A stretch of DNA of 64,000 nt, from the NCBI GenBank assembly GCA_944320495.1, contig CALUHR010000006.1:31275-95274 (forward strand). Direction: 5' to 3'. The notes beneath the pieces were generated by a model, which saw only the letters and a list, made by a program, of their open reading frames with translations, was not told where the DNA came from and made no database searches. Shown in pieces: positions 25,847 to 35,972 of the stretch; within the stretch, counting starts at the first letter, position 1; the number at the start of each line of letters is the position of its first letter. The position numbers and the translations under genes were made by a program. The stretch is from Candidatus Methanomethylophilaceae archaeon. GTDB taxonomy: Archaea; Thermoplasmatota; Thermoplasmata; Methanomassiliicoccales; Methanomethylophilaceae.

Positions 25847-28609
25847 ATGGAATCCTCTGGAGAACGGGCCTCCAATCTGTCGGTGAGGGCGAGATCCCTT
25901 TGGGCGAAGGTCTCGAATCAGAGAGGTAGCTCCGATTGGCTATCGCTTCCAACCCACATGAGCGACTCATGTATGGTATGCAGGGAGATCTGGAATGATT
26001 GGGTCAGTCCGGCTGTGAAAAGCATCATTGTTCGTGGGATTAGCATGTCCGACGGTTCCGATGCTTCTTTGGAAACGGCAGAGGGATTGGCATTGTTTCT
26101 TGCCGCCGCTCACGATCTTGGCAAAGCGTCCCCCGCGTTCCAATGTAGGATCATACCATCCAATCTTGATATTCAGGAGGAATGTCGTCAGAGGCTGGCA
26201 GGTTCAGGTCTTGAATTGAATCTAAATCTAAGCCAGTCTCATTCCCCGAAGCACGCTATCATCTCGGAGATGATCCTTGAGAGGAATGGAATCGACCGTA
26301 CCATTGGTGTGGTTCTAGGAGGGCATCATGGTAAGCCGCCGGGTTTTGCGGATCTCGAGAATCTCAGCGCTTACAGCGGACACACGGGATCGAAATCGAA
26401 GTCATGGGTAGAGGTGCAGGACGAGCTCCTGGTTTTCGCATGCCAGCTGTCATCATTCGATCTCGGGATGGTGCGCCAAATAAGACTGGATCTCCAATCG
26501 CAGGCTGTACTGACAGGTCTCGTGATAATGTCCGATTGGATGGCCAGCGATGAGACTCTCTTCCCCTATTCGGAGGATGGGATCGGACAGTCGACATCCG
26601 AGCGCATCGGGGAGGCATGGGCCAGCATAGGTATCAGGAGATGGGATGCGGAAGACGAATGGTCGTCATATGACCTCTACGAGGGAAGGTTCGGATTCAC
26701 GGCCAGGCCATTCCAGAGAGCAGTGGCGGATGTCGCAGCCAATGTCTTCGGACCATGTATGATTGTGATCGAGGCACCGATGGGTGAAGGTAAGACAGAA
26801 GCTGCCCTGGTGGCCGCAGAGACGCTGGCGAGCAGATTCGGGGATGGGGGAGTGGTATTTGCGCTGCCTACACAAGCCACCGCTGACGGGATATTCAAGA
26901 GATTCCTGGATTGGGCAGAGAAGGCGTCCCCTGGTTTCGATCGTCATTCGATATTCCTCGCTCATGGGAAATCCAGATTCAACAATCAGTTCAACAGGCT
27001 CAGATCTTCAAATATGAGGGTCGGGGGCGAAGATGGCAACTTGGTGTCAGGCAACATCGTAGCCATGGATTGGTTCAGCGGTCGCAAGAAGGGGCTGTTG
27101 TCCGATTTCGTCGTAGGGACTGTTGATCAGGTTCTAATGGCTGGTCTTAAGCAGAGGCATCTGGCCTTGAGGCATCTGGCCTTGTCAGGCAAGGTCGTGG
27201 TGATTGACGAATGTCATGCTTATGATGCTTACATGGGCAGTTATCTCTCACTCGTGCTGCGTTGGCTGGGGTCTTACAGAGTGCCCGTCATACTGATGTC
27301 TGCCACTCTTCCCTCGGGGACCCGTAGGATGCTCATGGAGTCCTACTCCAACAGTAGCGTCGATCAAACCGAAGAGGATTCCATGGCGTATCCGAGGATT
27401 TCCGTAGTGGATGGAAACGAGACATCCTATGTATTTCCCGGTTCTTCATCAAGAAGGTATGATGTCAGAATCGAGCGCGTCACGGATTCGGAGATGATGG
27501 ACAAGCTGCATGCATTTCTGCAGAACGGGGGATGTGCCGGTGTTATAGTCAATACCGTTGCCCGTGCACAGGGATTCTACGAGAAACTGAAGTCAGAATA
27601 CCCAGATGATCGTGTAATTCTCATCCATTCTGCGTTCACCGGAACCGATCGTTCGGTCATAGAGTCGGATGTCATGGATGCTCTGCATGAGGCCCACAAC
27701 ACTCAGCAGACGAGGACGATCGTTGTCGGGACACAAGTGTTGGAGCAATCCCTGGACATTGACTTCGATTTGCTGGTCAGCGACATTTGTCCCATGGATC
27801 TGCTGATCCAGCGTATCGGACGTCTGCACAGGCATGACAACCCGCGTTCCTCCAAGATGGCCGAAGCGACATGTCTGGTCCTCGACACAGATAGTGAGGA
27901 ATTCGAGAAGGGTTCGGAGGCCGTCTACGGCAGATTCCATCTGATGAATGCCCGTCTGCTCCTTCCGGAATCCCTGAACATACCGGACGATATCCCGAGG
28001 TTGGTCGAATCCGCTTACGATCCATCCGGGATCCCATGGGGGACGGAAGTCTTCGAGGATTATCTCGATGCCAAAAGGGATGATAGTGACCTGATATCAA
28101 TCGAGAGGAGGAAGGCAAGGGCTTTCCAGATCTGTCGTCCGGACAGGTCTCCGGAAGGCGATGGCAGTCTGGTGGGATGGCTAGAGATGGCCCTGTCGGA
28201 CAAAACCGAAAGAATGGCGGAATGCACAGTCAGGGATGCAGATCCGTCGGTGGAGGTCATCCTGGTATGTCGCGATCATGCGGGGAATTTCAGAACTTTG
28301 CCCTGGGTGGGGGAGACCGGAGGTTCGATCATACCTCCGGATTCCTGTCCGGATGTCGGATTGGCATACGAGATGGCAGGGTGCAAGATACGCCTGCCGG
28401 GCAGATTGACCCGCAGGTACAACATAGATGAGACTGTGAATAAACTAGAGTACATTATATAGCAAAACATCATACCTCAGGTGTGGCAGGAGTCCCATTG
28501 GCTCGCAGGGGAACTCTTCCTCCTGTTGGATGAGGACCTGACGGTGACGTTCGAGGGGCTCAGGATGAGGTACGACAGGGAGTATGGAATGAGGGTTTGC
28601 GATGATCGA
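25847..28609 (+). CDS. cas3: Type I-E Cas3 helicase-nuclease with in-frame TAG
   Basis: CRISPR interference nuclease-helicase recruited by Cascade. HD nuclease: H in PTHMSDSC, HDLGKASPAF (about 88-97), HAIISEM, GGHHGKPP. Helicase: EAPMGEGKTEAAL (about 307), VIDECHAYDAYM, LMSATLPS, and QRIGRLHRHDN. At 28460-28462 the frame has TAG (codon 872) yet continues, in frame, with the typical Cas3 C-terminal domain: WQESHWLAGELFLLLDE and the hallmark RMRYDREYGMRV end. TAG is thus sense, presumably pyrrolysine. The frame then meets its only CGA at 28607-28609, overlapping the cas8e start (ATGATCGA), giving 920 aa. If TAG were a stop the protein would lack its C-terminal 48 residues. Lower GC and more varied codons than the housekeeping genes. 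Confidence 0.9.
28460..28462 (+). other. In-frame amber codon in cas3, putative pyrrolysine
   Basis: TAG at codon 872, between EYII and QNIIPQV; the downstream in-frame sequence is the conserved C-terminal domain of Cas3. Confidence 0.75.
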
Positions 28610-30152
28610 GAAAGAATTCAACCTGATCCGCGAGAAGTGGATACCGGTGATGAAAGAGGATGGGACGATCGAGGAGGTGGGTCTGGAGGATGTGCTGGTC
28701 CATGCCCACGAGTATCTCCGCATATCGAGTGAACTTCCTACCTTGGACTATGCTCTGATGAGGCTTCTGATGGCAACGGCCTATGCCGCCAACCGCGGAT
28801 GGCTGGATGGGATCGATGATGTGGGGTCCGCCACATCATCATGGAAGCAGGTCATGGATGCCGGCAGATTCGACGAGTCCGCCATCAGAGGATATCTGGA
28901 TAGGTACGAGGACAGGTTCTACCTGTTCCATCCGACGCGTCCATTCTACCAGGCCCCGATCGACAAAGGGACGGAGTACTCCGCAGCCAAGCTGATAGGG
29001 ACGCTTTCCGAGAGTTCCAACAAACCGAGGTTCTTCCAGATGGTGAGCGGTGTTGCCAAGGAGAGCATAAGCTATCCGGAGGCGGCCAGATGGCTACTCC
29101 ATGTAATCGCCTATGATGATACCTCGGCCAAGCCGACCGTTCCAAAATCCGGGCTCCCATCGCCAGGTGCGGGATGGGTTGGCAAGATCGGGCCAGTGTA
29201 TTTCGCAGGGGACAACCTCTTCCAGACGCTGCTCCTGAACATGCCGTTCTACAATATGATCCTGAACGAGCCGTTCACTGATGGCGTGGCAACGTGGGAA
29301 CCAGAGGTCGCGAACGTCACAGAACGCAGGGAGATCCCCCTGCCGGGAAGCCCCATCGAACTTCTGACCATCCAGTCCAGAAGGATACTCCTGAAGAGGA
29401 ACGGGGAGAGAGTCACAGGATTCCTTCTGCTCGGCGGGGACTTCTTCCAGAAGGAGAACGCGTTCATCGAACAGATGACGGCTTGGCATCGCACCAAGGA
29501 GGGAGGATGGGTGCCGTCGAGGCACGATCCTGCCCGGTTCATCTGGCGTGATTTCAATCCGCTCCTCTTGGAGCGTGATGAGGACAACAACCCTGGCGTG
29601 GTGAAGTGGGTGTCCCGTCTGGCGAGCCGTGGAATCATAGCGAAGGGCAATGTCAGGCTGACCACCACTGCCGTGACCTATGGCGACAAGGATTTCGTAG
29701 CAACGGGTGTGGTAAACGATGCCCTGTCGCTGAATTCCCAGATTCTCTCCGATCTCGGCAGGAACTGGAGGGTCCGCATCTCGGATTCCCTCGACTCCAC
29801 TGATCAATGTGTCATGGCATTCGGGAGATTCGTACAGAACCTGGCCGTGGCCGAAGGGGAGGATGAGAAGTCATTGGACCTGCCGAAGTTGCGTTCCGTG
29901 GCCATGGAGCAGGCTTACTTCAGACTCGACAAACCGTTCAGGGTCTGGCTCTCAGCCATCGATCCCGATTCGGATTCAGAAGACGACAGGATCGCCGAGT
30001 GGGAGCGTCAGATGCGCTCCCTGCTCTTCTCCATGGCCGATGACATGGTGAACGGATGCAGTATCAAGGCGATCACTGGTCGCGATATGGAGAGGAACGC
30101 ATTCAGCAGACTTCAGTTCTTCAAAAACACGGTCAACAAGATCCTGAGGTGA
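28602..30152 (+). CDS. cas8e: Type I-E Cascade large subunit Cas8e (Cse1/CasA)
   Basis: 516 aa. N-terminal FNLIREKWIPVMKEDG matches the Cse1 signature (FNLI..PWIPV); FHPTRPFYQAP, and a C-terminal four-helix bundle. Cse1 recognises the PAM and recruits Cas3. Start ATG 28602 overlaps the end of cas3. The complete frame was checked and contains no CGA among its Arg codons; ends with TGA six bases before cas11. Confidence 0.94.
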   Translation: MIEKEFNLIREKWIPVMKEDGTIEEVGLEDVLVHAHEYLRISSELPTLDYALMRLLMATAYAANRGWLDGIDDVGSATSSWKQVMDAGRFDESAIRGYLDRYEDRFYLFHPTRPFYQAPIDKGTEYSAAKLIGTLSESSNKPRFFQMVSGVAKESISYPEAARWLLHVIAYDDTSAKPTVPKSGLPSPGAGWVGKIGPVYFAGDNLFQTLLLNMPFYNMILNEPFTDGVATWEPEVANVTERREIPLPGSPIELLTIQSRRILLKRNGERVTGFLLLGGDFFQKENAFIEQMTAWHRTKEGGWVPSRHDPARFIWRDFNPLLLERDEDNNPGVVKWVSRLASRGIIAKGNVRLTTTAVTYGDKDFVATGVVNDALSLNSQILSDLGRNWRVRISDSLDSTDQCVMAFGRFVQNLAVAEGEDEKSLDLPKLRSVAMEQAYFRLDKPFRVWLSAIDPDSDSEDDRIAEWERQMRSLLFSMADDMVNGCSIKAITGRDMERNAFSRLQFFKNTVNKILR

Positions 30153-30157
30153 ATGAT

Positions 30158-30757
30158 ATGTATGATACTGCAGACGCAGTCCACAGATTCGTGAAGGGGA
30201 GGATAGCCGTCCTGCAGACGGACGATCCTCAGAACAAGGCGAGGCTCGCCGTCCTCAGGCGCGGTCTCGGAAAGGACCCTGCGGATTCCGCGGAGGTCTG
30301 GTCGATAACCATGGAAGGCATCCCAGATGAGCTTACCGCTAAGGGCAGCGGCATCATCCAGGCCACCGATGCGGAATGGGCCATCCATACTGCCCTCACA
30401 CTCTACGCGCTGCACAGGCAGGGCTCGAATGCCCAGATGAGTACATCCGAACGCTCTTTCGCATCGGCCATCCGTCTTCTCACGGACCCGTCCGATGAGT
30501 CAGGCGGACCCGTGAAGAAGCGCTTCGATGCGCTGGTGACCTCGGAGAGCATCACGGAGGTCGCCAATCATGCGCGCAGGATCGTGCAGCTTCTCAAGGC
30601 GTCGGACAGGCCCATAGCATTCGACTATCCAGCCCTTGCACGCGATATCTATCTCTATGGGATGCCGGGCGGCAGGCGCGCCGTACGTCTCAGATGGGGC
30701 CAGGACTATTTCAGGGCAGAGAAAGCAGACAGGAATGAGGAGAACAAGGAGGAATGA
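30158..30757 (+). CDS. cas11: Type I-E Cascade small subunit Cas11 (Cse2/CasB)
   Basis: 199 aa, mainly helical. RLAVLRRGLGKDPADSAEVW is the conserved Cse2 N-terminal motif, AIHTALTLYALHRQG the central helix, and FDYPALARDIYLY the C-terminal helix. Two copies hold the crRNA-target duplex in Cascade. Ends in an ATGA overlap with cas7. Confidence 0.92.
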   Translation: MYDTADAVHRFVKGRIAVLQTDDPQNKARLAVLRRGLGKDPADSAEVWSITMEGIPDELTAKGSGIIQATDAEWAIHTALTLYALHRQGSNAQMSTSERSFASAIRLLTDPSDESGGPVKKRFDALVTSESITEVANHARRIVQLLKASDRPIAFDYPALARDIYLYGMPGGRRAVRLRWGQDYFRAEKADRNEENKEE

Positions 30758-31860
30758 AAATGGGAAACAACAAGAGAATGTACATAGACATACATGTGAT
30801 TCAGACGATTCCGCCCAGCTGCGTGAACCGCGATGACACAGGCAGCCCGAAGACGTGCACATATGGGGGCACCAACCGTTCGAGGGTGTCGTCCCAGAGC
30901 TGGAAGAGGGCTGTCAGGGAGTATTTCAAAGGAACAGTTGATGAAGGGGAGCTCGGAACCAGGACGAAGAAGATTGTCGAGCTCGTGTACGAGGAGATAG
31001 TCAGGCAGGACCCTTCTATCCCCGAGGCAAATGCACAGAAGATGGCCGTGGACGTCCTGACTGCAGCCGGCATCCAGATTGCGAAGAAGAAGGGCAAGGA
31101 TGACGATGGGGATGATGTCCCGGAGGCCAAGGCTCTGTTCTTCATGAGCAGGAAGCAGGCGGAGAACGTAGCCGCTCTCGCGATTGCAGGGGGTTACGAC
31201 AAGAAGAAGGCCCAGGCCGCCCTAAACGCCGGTACCGGCATCGACATAGCCCTCTTCGGTCGCATGGTGGCCGATGATCCTAGCATGAACGCTGATGCCT
31301 CGGCGCAGGTGGCACACGCCATCTCCACCCATCGTGTCACGAACGAGTTCGACTACTACACGGCGGTGGACGAGAGATCCCCTGCCGACAATCCCGGTGC
31401 AGGGATGATCGGTACCATCGAGTTCAATTCGTCGACGATGTACCGCTATGCCACGGTGGCCGTCCATGATCTCGAGAGGCAGCTGTCAGATGACCCATCG
31501 GTAACTGCCATCGCCGTGAGGGAGTTCGTCAGGGCGTTCATACTGTCCATGCCCACCGGAAAGATGAACACGTTCGCCAACAGGACGATCCCCGAGTACG
31601 TGCTAATCGAGCTCCGCGATGATCAGCCGGTCAACTGCGCCGCGGCCTTCGAGACCCCGGTTCAGCCTGGAAGGGACAAGGGCGGATACTCGGAGAACTC
31701 CGTCAAGGCTCTAGAATCATATGTCTATTCGATACGTAGCTTCGTTCCGCCGGCAATCAGGGAATGGCGTATCAGCGGAGGCGTGGACACGGATGCAGAG
31801 ACCGTCAGTCTCCAGGCGGCCCTTGATCAGATCGTGTCAGCGATCTCCGAGGAGCAGTGA
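30754..31860 (+). CDS. cas7: Type I-E Cascade backbone Cas7e (Cse4/CasC)
   Basis: 368 aa. N-terminal YIDIHVIQTIPPSCVNRDD and GGTNRSRVSSQSWKRAVRE match Cas7e (the crRNA-binding backbone present in six copies); FDYYTAVDE, GMIGTIEFNSSTMYRYATV, and AFILSMPTGKMNTFANRT are also conserved. Starts within the end of cas11 and ends with TGA one base before the cas5 ATG. Confidence 0.95.
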   Translation: MKMGNNKRMYIDIHVIQTIPPSCVNRDDTGSPKTCTYGGTNRSRVSSQSWKRAVREYFKGTVDEGELGTRTKKIVELVYEEIVRQDPSIPEANAQKMAVDVLTAAGIQIAKKKGKDDDGDDVPEAKALFFMSRKQAENVAALAIAGGYDKKKAQAALNAGTGIDIALFGRMVADDPSMNADASAQVAHAISTHRVTNEFDYYTAVDERSPADNPGAGMIGTIEFNSSTMYRYATVAVHDLERQLSDDPSVTAIAVREFVRAFILSMPTGKMNTFANRTIPEYVLIELRDDQPVNCAAAFETPVQPGRDKGGYSENSVKALESYVYSIRSFVPPAIREWRISGGVDTDAETVSLQAALDQIVSAISEEQ

Positions 31861-31861
31861 G

Positions 31862-32575
31862 ATGCCTACCGTGCTGCTGAGGCTGGCCGCGCCCATGCAG
31901 TCATGGGGTGTGGACAGTGTATACAACACGAGATCCTCGGGCGTGATGCCATCTAAGAGTGCCGTGATAGGGCTTGTGGCCTCCGCCATGGGGCGCTCGA
32001 GGCGTGATGTGCTGGACGATCTCAGCGACCTCAGGTTCGGTGTCAGGGCGGATCAGCCCGGAAGGATGATGAGGGATTACCAAACGGTCGGGAATCCGAA
32101 GAAGGACGAGGTCATGTTCACCATCGACCGTTACTATCTGTCGGACGCCATATTCCTGGCAGGTCTGGAAGGGGATGCGGGCATCGTAGGGGACATAGAC
32201 GCAGCTCTAAAGAGCCCCATGTTCCCGCCGTTCCTCGGCAGGCGCTCATGTCCTCCCACCCAGCCTCTGTCGTTGGGCGTCCGTGATTTCGGATTGACAG
32301 AGGCGCTGTCACAGGAGGGGTGGCAGGCATCCGCATGGTACAGACGCAAGTCCCTGCCGAAGGTCAGCCTGGAGGCGGTCATGGATTCCGATGCCGAAGG
32401 GGCGGATTCCATGGTGCGCGATGTGCCGGAATCGTTCGATCCCAGGCGTCGCGAGTACGGATACCGCCAGGTGCGTCATGTTCTCGATTTCGTATCGTTC
32501 GATAATCCGGACAGTCGCAGAAAACCGATCGTCACGGATCACGACCCCATTTCAGTGATCAGGGGGTCCAGCCGA
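31862..32575 (+). CDS. cas5: Type I-E Cas5e (CasD)
   Basis: 237 aa. LLRLAAPMQSWGVDSVYNTR, SKSAVIGLVASAMGR and FGVRADQPG are standard Cas5e motifs; the subunit caps the 5' handle of crRNA. The frame meets CGA at 32573-32575, where CGATG overlaps the ATG of cas6 exactly as TGATG does in ordinary operons. Read with the standard code it would run 18 codons into cas6 (to 32629) with unrelated sequence. This is one of the cleanest CGA-as-stop junctions. Confidence 0.94.
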
Positions 32576-33225
32576 TGTATCTCTCTCGTGTGGAGGTCAA
32601 TCCGCGCAGACGCAGCACCCTGTCGATGATGGAGTCCCAGCAGCGCATGCACGCCGCGGTCATGGCCAGCTTCCCATCCTTCGGTCCGGGGGAGACTGAC
32701 AGGGTGTTGTGGAGGGTGGACCATCTCGGTCCATCGACCTACTTCCTCGTCCAGAGCTCCAGGAAACCGGACTTCAGCCATATGGTGGACCAGTACGGAT
32801 GGCCCGAGTCGGAACAGGGGTGGGACGTCCTGGAGTATGACGGATTCCTGTCACGCATCGAGAGCGGACAGGAATGGAGGTTCCGCCTAACGGCCAATCC
32901 CGTCCACAGCGTCCACACAGGCGGCAGCCGCGGGAAGGTGATGCCACATGTCACGGTATCGCAGCAGAAGGGTTGGTTGCAGGGCCGTGCAGCTTCATGC
33001 GGTTTCGAGATCGCCGGCTCGCCTCAGGGCGAACCGGCATTCGATATCGTGGAGAGGCATATCCGCAAGTTCGACAGGAACGGTTCCCTCGTAACGATAA
33101 GCATGGTGACGTTCGAGGGAACACTGAGGGTCACGGATGCGGATCTGCTGAGGAATGCGATGACATCCGGAATCGGCAGGGCGAAGGCCTACGGTTGCGG
33201 CTTGCTTACGCTGGCAGGACTATGA
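32575..33225 (+). CDS. cas6: Type I-E crRNA endonuclease Cas6e (CasE)
   Basis: 216 aa. N-terminal MYLSRVEVNPRRRSTLSMM; the His in QQRMHAAVMASFP is the candidate catalytic residue; C-terminal Gly-rich RNA-binding motif GIGRAKAYGCGLLTLAGL. Cleaves the pre-crRNA at the hairpin of each repeat. Ends by ATGA overlap with cas1. Confidence 0.94.
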   Translation: MYLSRVEVNPRRRSTLSMMESQQRMHAAVMASFPSFGPGETDRVLWRVDHLGPSTYFLVQSSRKPDFSHMVDQYGWPESEQGWDVLEYDGFLSRIESGQEWRFRLTANPVHSVHTGGSRGKVMPHVTVSQQKGWLQGRAASCGFEIAGSPQGEPAFDIVERHIRKFDRNGSLVTISMVTFEGTLRVTDADLLRNAMTSGIGRAKAYGCGLLTLAGL

Positions 33226-34166
33226 CCAAGGTCCCGGGTGCGGATAGGCCGGACATCCAGGAGCTGCCGAGGATTCGTGACCGCATATCGTTCCTGTATC
33301 TGAGCCATTGCAAGGTCAACCGCTCGGACAGCGCGATATCGGTCACGGATTCGAGAGGGGTCGCCTGCATCCCGGTCGCCACCATCGGGGCGATCCTTCT
33401 CGGACCCGGAACAACCATTACCCATCGCGCGATGGAGCTGCTCGGGGATGCCGGGGCCTCGGTGCTGTGGGTCGGGGATGACGGTGTCAGGTACTACGCA
33501 CACGGTAGGCCCCTGACCCATTCCTCGTCCCTGTTGATGAAGCAGGCAGCGGCTGCGACCAACACAAGGTCGCGCATAGACGTGGCCCGCAGGATGTATG
33601 GGATGCGCTTCCCGGGGGAGGACGTGTCTCGTCTGACCATGCAGCAACTCCGCGGCAGGGAGGGTTCCAGGATCAGGTCCGCGTATGCCAGAGCATCGAG
33701 GGAGACCGGAGTGGAATGGTCTGGGAGGGATTACGACCCATCCGACTTCACAGCCAGCGATCCCGTGAACCAGTCGTTGACCGTGGCGAACTCATGTCTG
33801 TACGGGGCCGCACACAGCGTCATAGTGGCTATGGGGTGTTCGCCTGGTCTCGGATTCATTCACTGCGGTCACGAGCGTTCTTTCGTCTATGATGTCGCCG
33901 ATCTCTACAAGGCGGAAATCTGCATACCTCTCGCATTCCGTTTAGCATCCGAGGGTTGTGCCGACATTTCGTCAGCGACCAGACATGCTATGAGGGACGC
34001 CATCCGCAGGAACCACGTAATGGAGAGGATGGTGCGGGATATACGTTATCTTCTCGATGCCGACGATCCAGACCAGGAGGTGAACGTGCTCTATCTGTGG
34101 GACGATGACGGAGGAACCGTGACCAGCGGCGTCTCGTACACGGAGTTCGGGGAGGACGACGGATGA
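33222..34166 (+). CDS. cas1: CRISPR integrase Cas1 (type I-E)
   Basis: 314 aa. Catalytic triad visible as E in LRGREGSRIR, H in GFIHCGHER, and D in YDVADLYKAE. With Cas2 it inserts new spacers at the leader end. Ends by ATGA overlap with cas2. Confidence 0.95.
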   Translation: MTKVPGADRPDIQELPRIRDRISFLYLSHCKVNRSDSAISVTDSRGVACIPVATIGAILLGPGTTITHRAMELLGDAGASVLWVGDDGVRYYAHGRPLTHSSSLLMKQAAAATNTRSRIDVARRMYGMRFPGEDVSRLTMQQLRGREGSRIRSAYARASRETGVEWSGRDYDPSDFTASDPVNQSLTVANSCLYGAAHSVIVAMGCSPGLGFIHCGHERSFVYDVADLYKAEICIPLAFRLASEGCADISSATRHAMRDAIRRNHVMERMVRDIRYLLDADDPDQEVNVLYLWDDDGGTVTSGVSYTEFGEDDG

Positions 34167-34786
34167 TAGTGGTGGTCCTCTCCTGCTGTCCTCCTTCGCT
34201 ACGCGGGGATCTCACGAAATGGCTCTTCGAGATCAGCACCGGGGTGTATGTCGGCCATATCGCCGCCCGTGTCCGCGATTCGCTCTGGGAGCGCATAGTT
34301 TCCAGCGTTGGTTCCGGAAGGGCGATCATGGCGTTCTCGGCAGATAACGATCAGAAGTTCGATATCCGCGTCCACAACACGGAATGGGGTCTCGAGGAGA
34401 TTGATGGGATCAAGGTGATGATGCGCCAGGGGGTCGGAGACACGATGAGAGGCGGGTTCAGCAACGCCAGCCGCATGCGCAGAGCGATGAATCCCAAAAC
34501 GGACAGGCAGGACTCCTGTTACACCGCAGTTCATGTAGGCTACAGCTCCCCCTCCCTCGAGATCGGACGCATCACAGAGGTGGATTTTACGACCGTCCGC
34601 AACGGACGCATCGTGGAAAGGGGACAATGGAGGGAGGGACAGTCCGATGTTCTGCTCAAGGAATCGCTGGATGCGATCTCGCGGTCGGAGAGGGTGGTCA
34701 TGTATCGTGCGGGGAGGCAGGTGCAGTTCCTTGCAGGATCAGTCAACACACGTCCTGGATCGGGAACGTGTAACGGATGTGTCCGA
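34163..34786 (+). CDS. cas2: Cas2 (type I-E) fused to a degenerate DnaQ-like exonuclease domain
   Basis: Residues 1-90 are a canonical Cas2e (MIVVVLSCCPPSLRGDLTKW, TGVYVGHIAARVRDSLW, QKFDIRVHNTEW). The following ~115 residues resemble the N-terminal part of a DEDDh exonuclease (SSPSLEIGRITEVDFTTVRN then GRIVERGQ), as in known I-E Cas2-DnaQ fusions, but the first catalytic Asp/Glu positions appear to be His and Tyr. The exonuclease C-terminal helices continue in another frame, so the domain is decayed. The frame meets CGA at 34784-34786, 8 codons before a TAA. Confidence 0.85.
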
Positions 34787-34955
34787 GTTGGTGAAGGGGA
34801 GACTACATAATCTCGGGGATACAGGTCTGGAATCCGTGTGCAGGAATCTTGGTATAGATCCAGATGAGAGGTCCTGTAGCGGTTCGATAGTCCGGATTTA
34901 TGAATCATTGCATAAACGATATTATTTTGGCATCAGAATGTTGATAGACAACTAA
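34735..34955 (+). pseudogene. Out-of-frame remnant of DnaQ-like exonuclease
   Basis: A different frame downstream of the cas2 fusion encodes VLDRERVTDVSELVKGRLHN then LESVCRNLGI, which looks like the C-terminal helices of DnaQ/DEDDh exonucleases (lDtlelar... l..Lc..lGI). The conserved H/D of the last motif is missing. Best read as a frameshifted relic of the cas2 fusion. Confidence 0.45.
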
Positions 34956-35025
34956 ATTTTTATCGTCCTTTTGGTGATAATCCCGTGAGAGGTTCCGCGC
35001 GTCTGGCTCATCCATTTATTTTGGT
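34787..35025 (+). promoter_or_regulatory. CRISPR leader
   Basis: AT-rich 239-base stretch between cas2 and the first repeat, with TTTTTATCG and TTTATTTTGG close to the array. Intact repeats lie on this side and decayed ones at the far side, so this is the leader end. Confidence 0.65.
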
Positions 35026-35662
<637 letters not shown>

Positions 35663-35746
35663 ATGAGCATTCTCCATGAATAATGCTCAGGTCTTTGTGA
35701 AGTCAGAGGCAATGCCAACCCAAAAGTACTGGTTCATGCTCCGGAT

Positions 35747-35836
35747 ATTCATTCCACGCCTTGCGTGGGTGTTCCTTAGAGCACATTGTATCAAGGGTGT
35801 GTCAAAGAGTGCTCCCCGCATTCGCGGGGTCTTCAT
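35747..35836 (+). repeat. Decayed CRISPR repeat relics
   Basis: A hairpin CCACGC-CTT-GCGTGG followed by GGTGTTCC (about 35747-35775) and, 61 bases later, GTGCTCCCCGCATTCGCGGGG (from 35809), which has the repeat's first bases but the palindrome in opposite orientation. Both look like old repeats beyond the live array. The remaining sequence up to leuA (35837-35972) holds no gene. Confidence 0.45.
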
Positions 35837-35972
35837 AGAAGAGCCTAAATAGTGTCCATTCATCCACGTTTCACCGTCAGAGGTCATCAAGATGATCTGC
35901 AACGTTCACACCCCGCTTCTGCTCCTTCTGCAGTGAATAGTGTGAGCTAAAGACGGGTTTGAGGTGTTGAAA

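Noticed and set aside
30056..30157. N-terminal extension of Cas11 starting at 30056
   Set aside because: It overlaps the end of cas8e out of frame; Cse2 similarity begins at ATG 30158 just after the cas8e stop.
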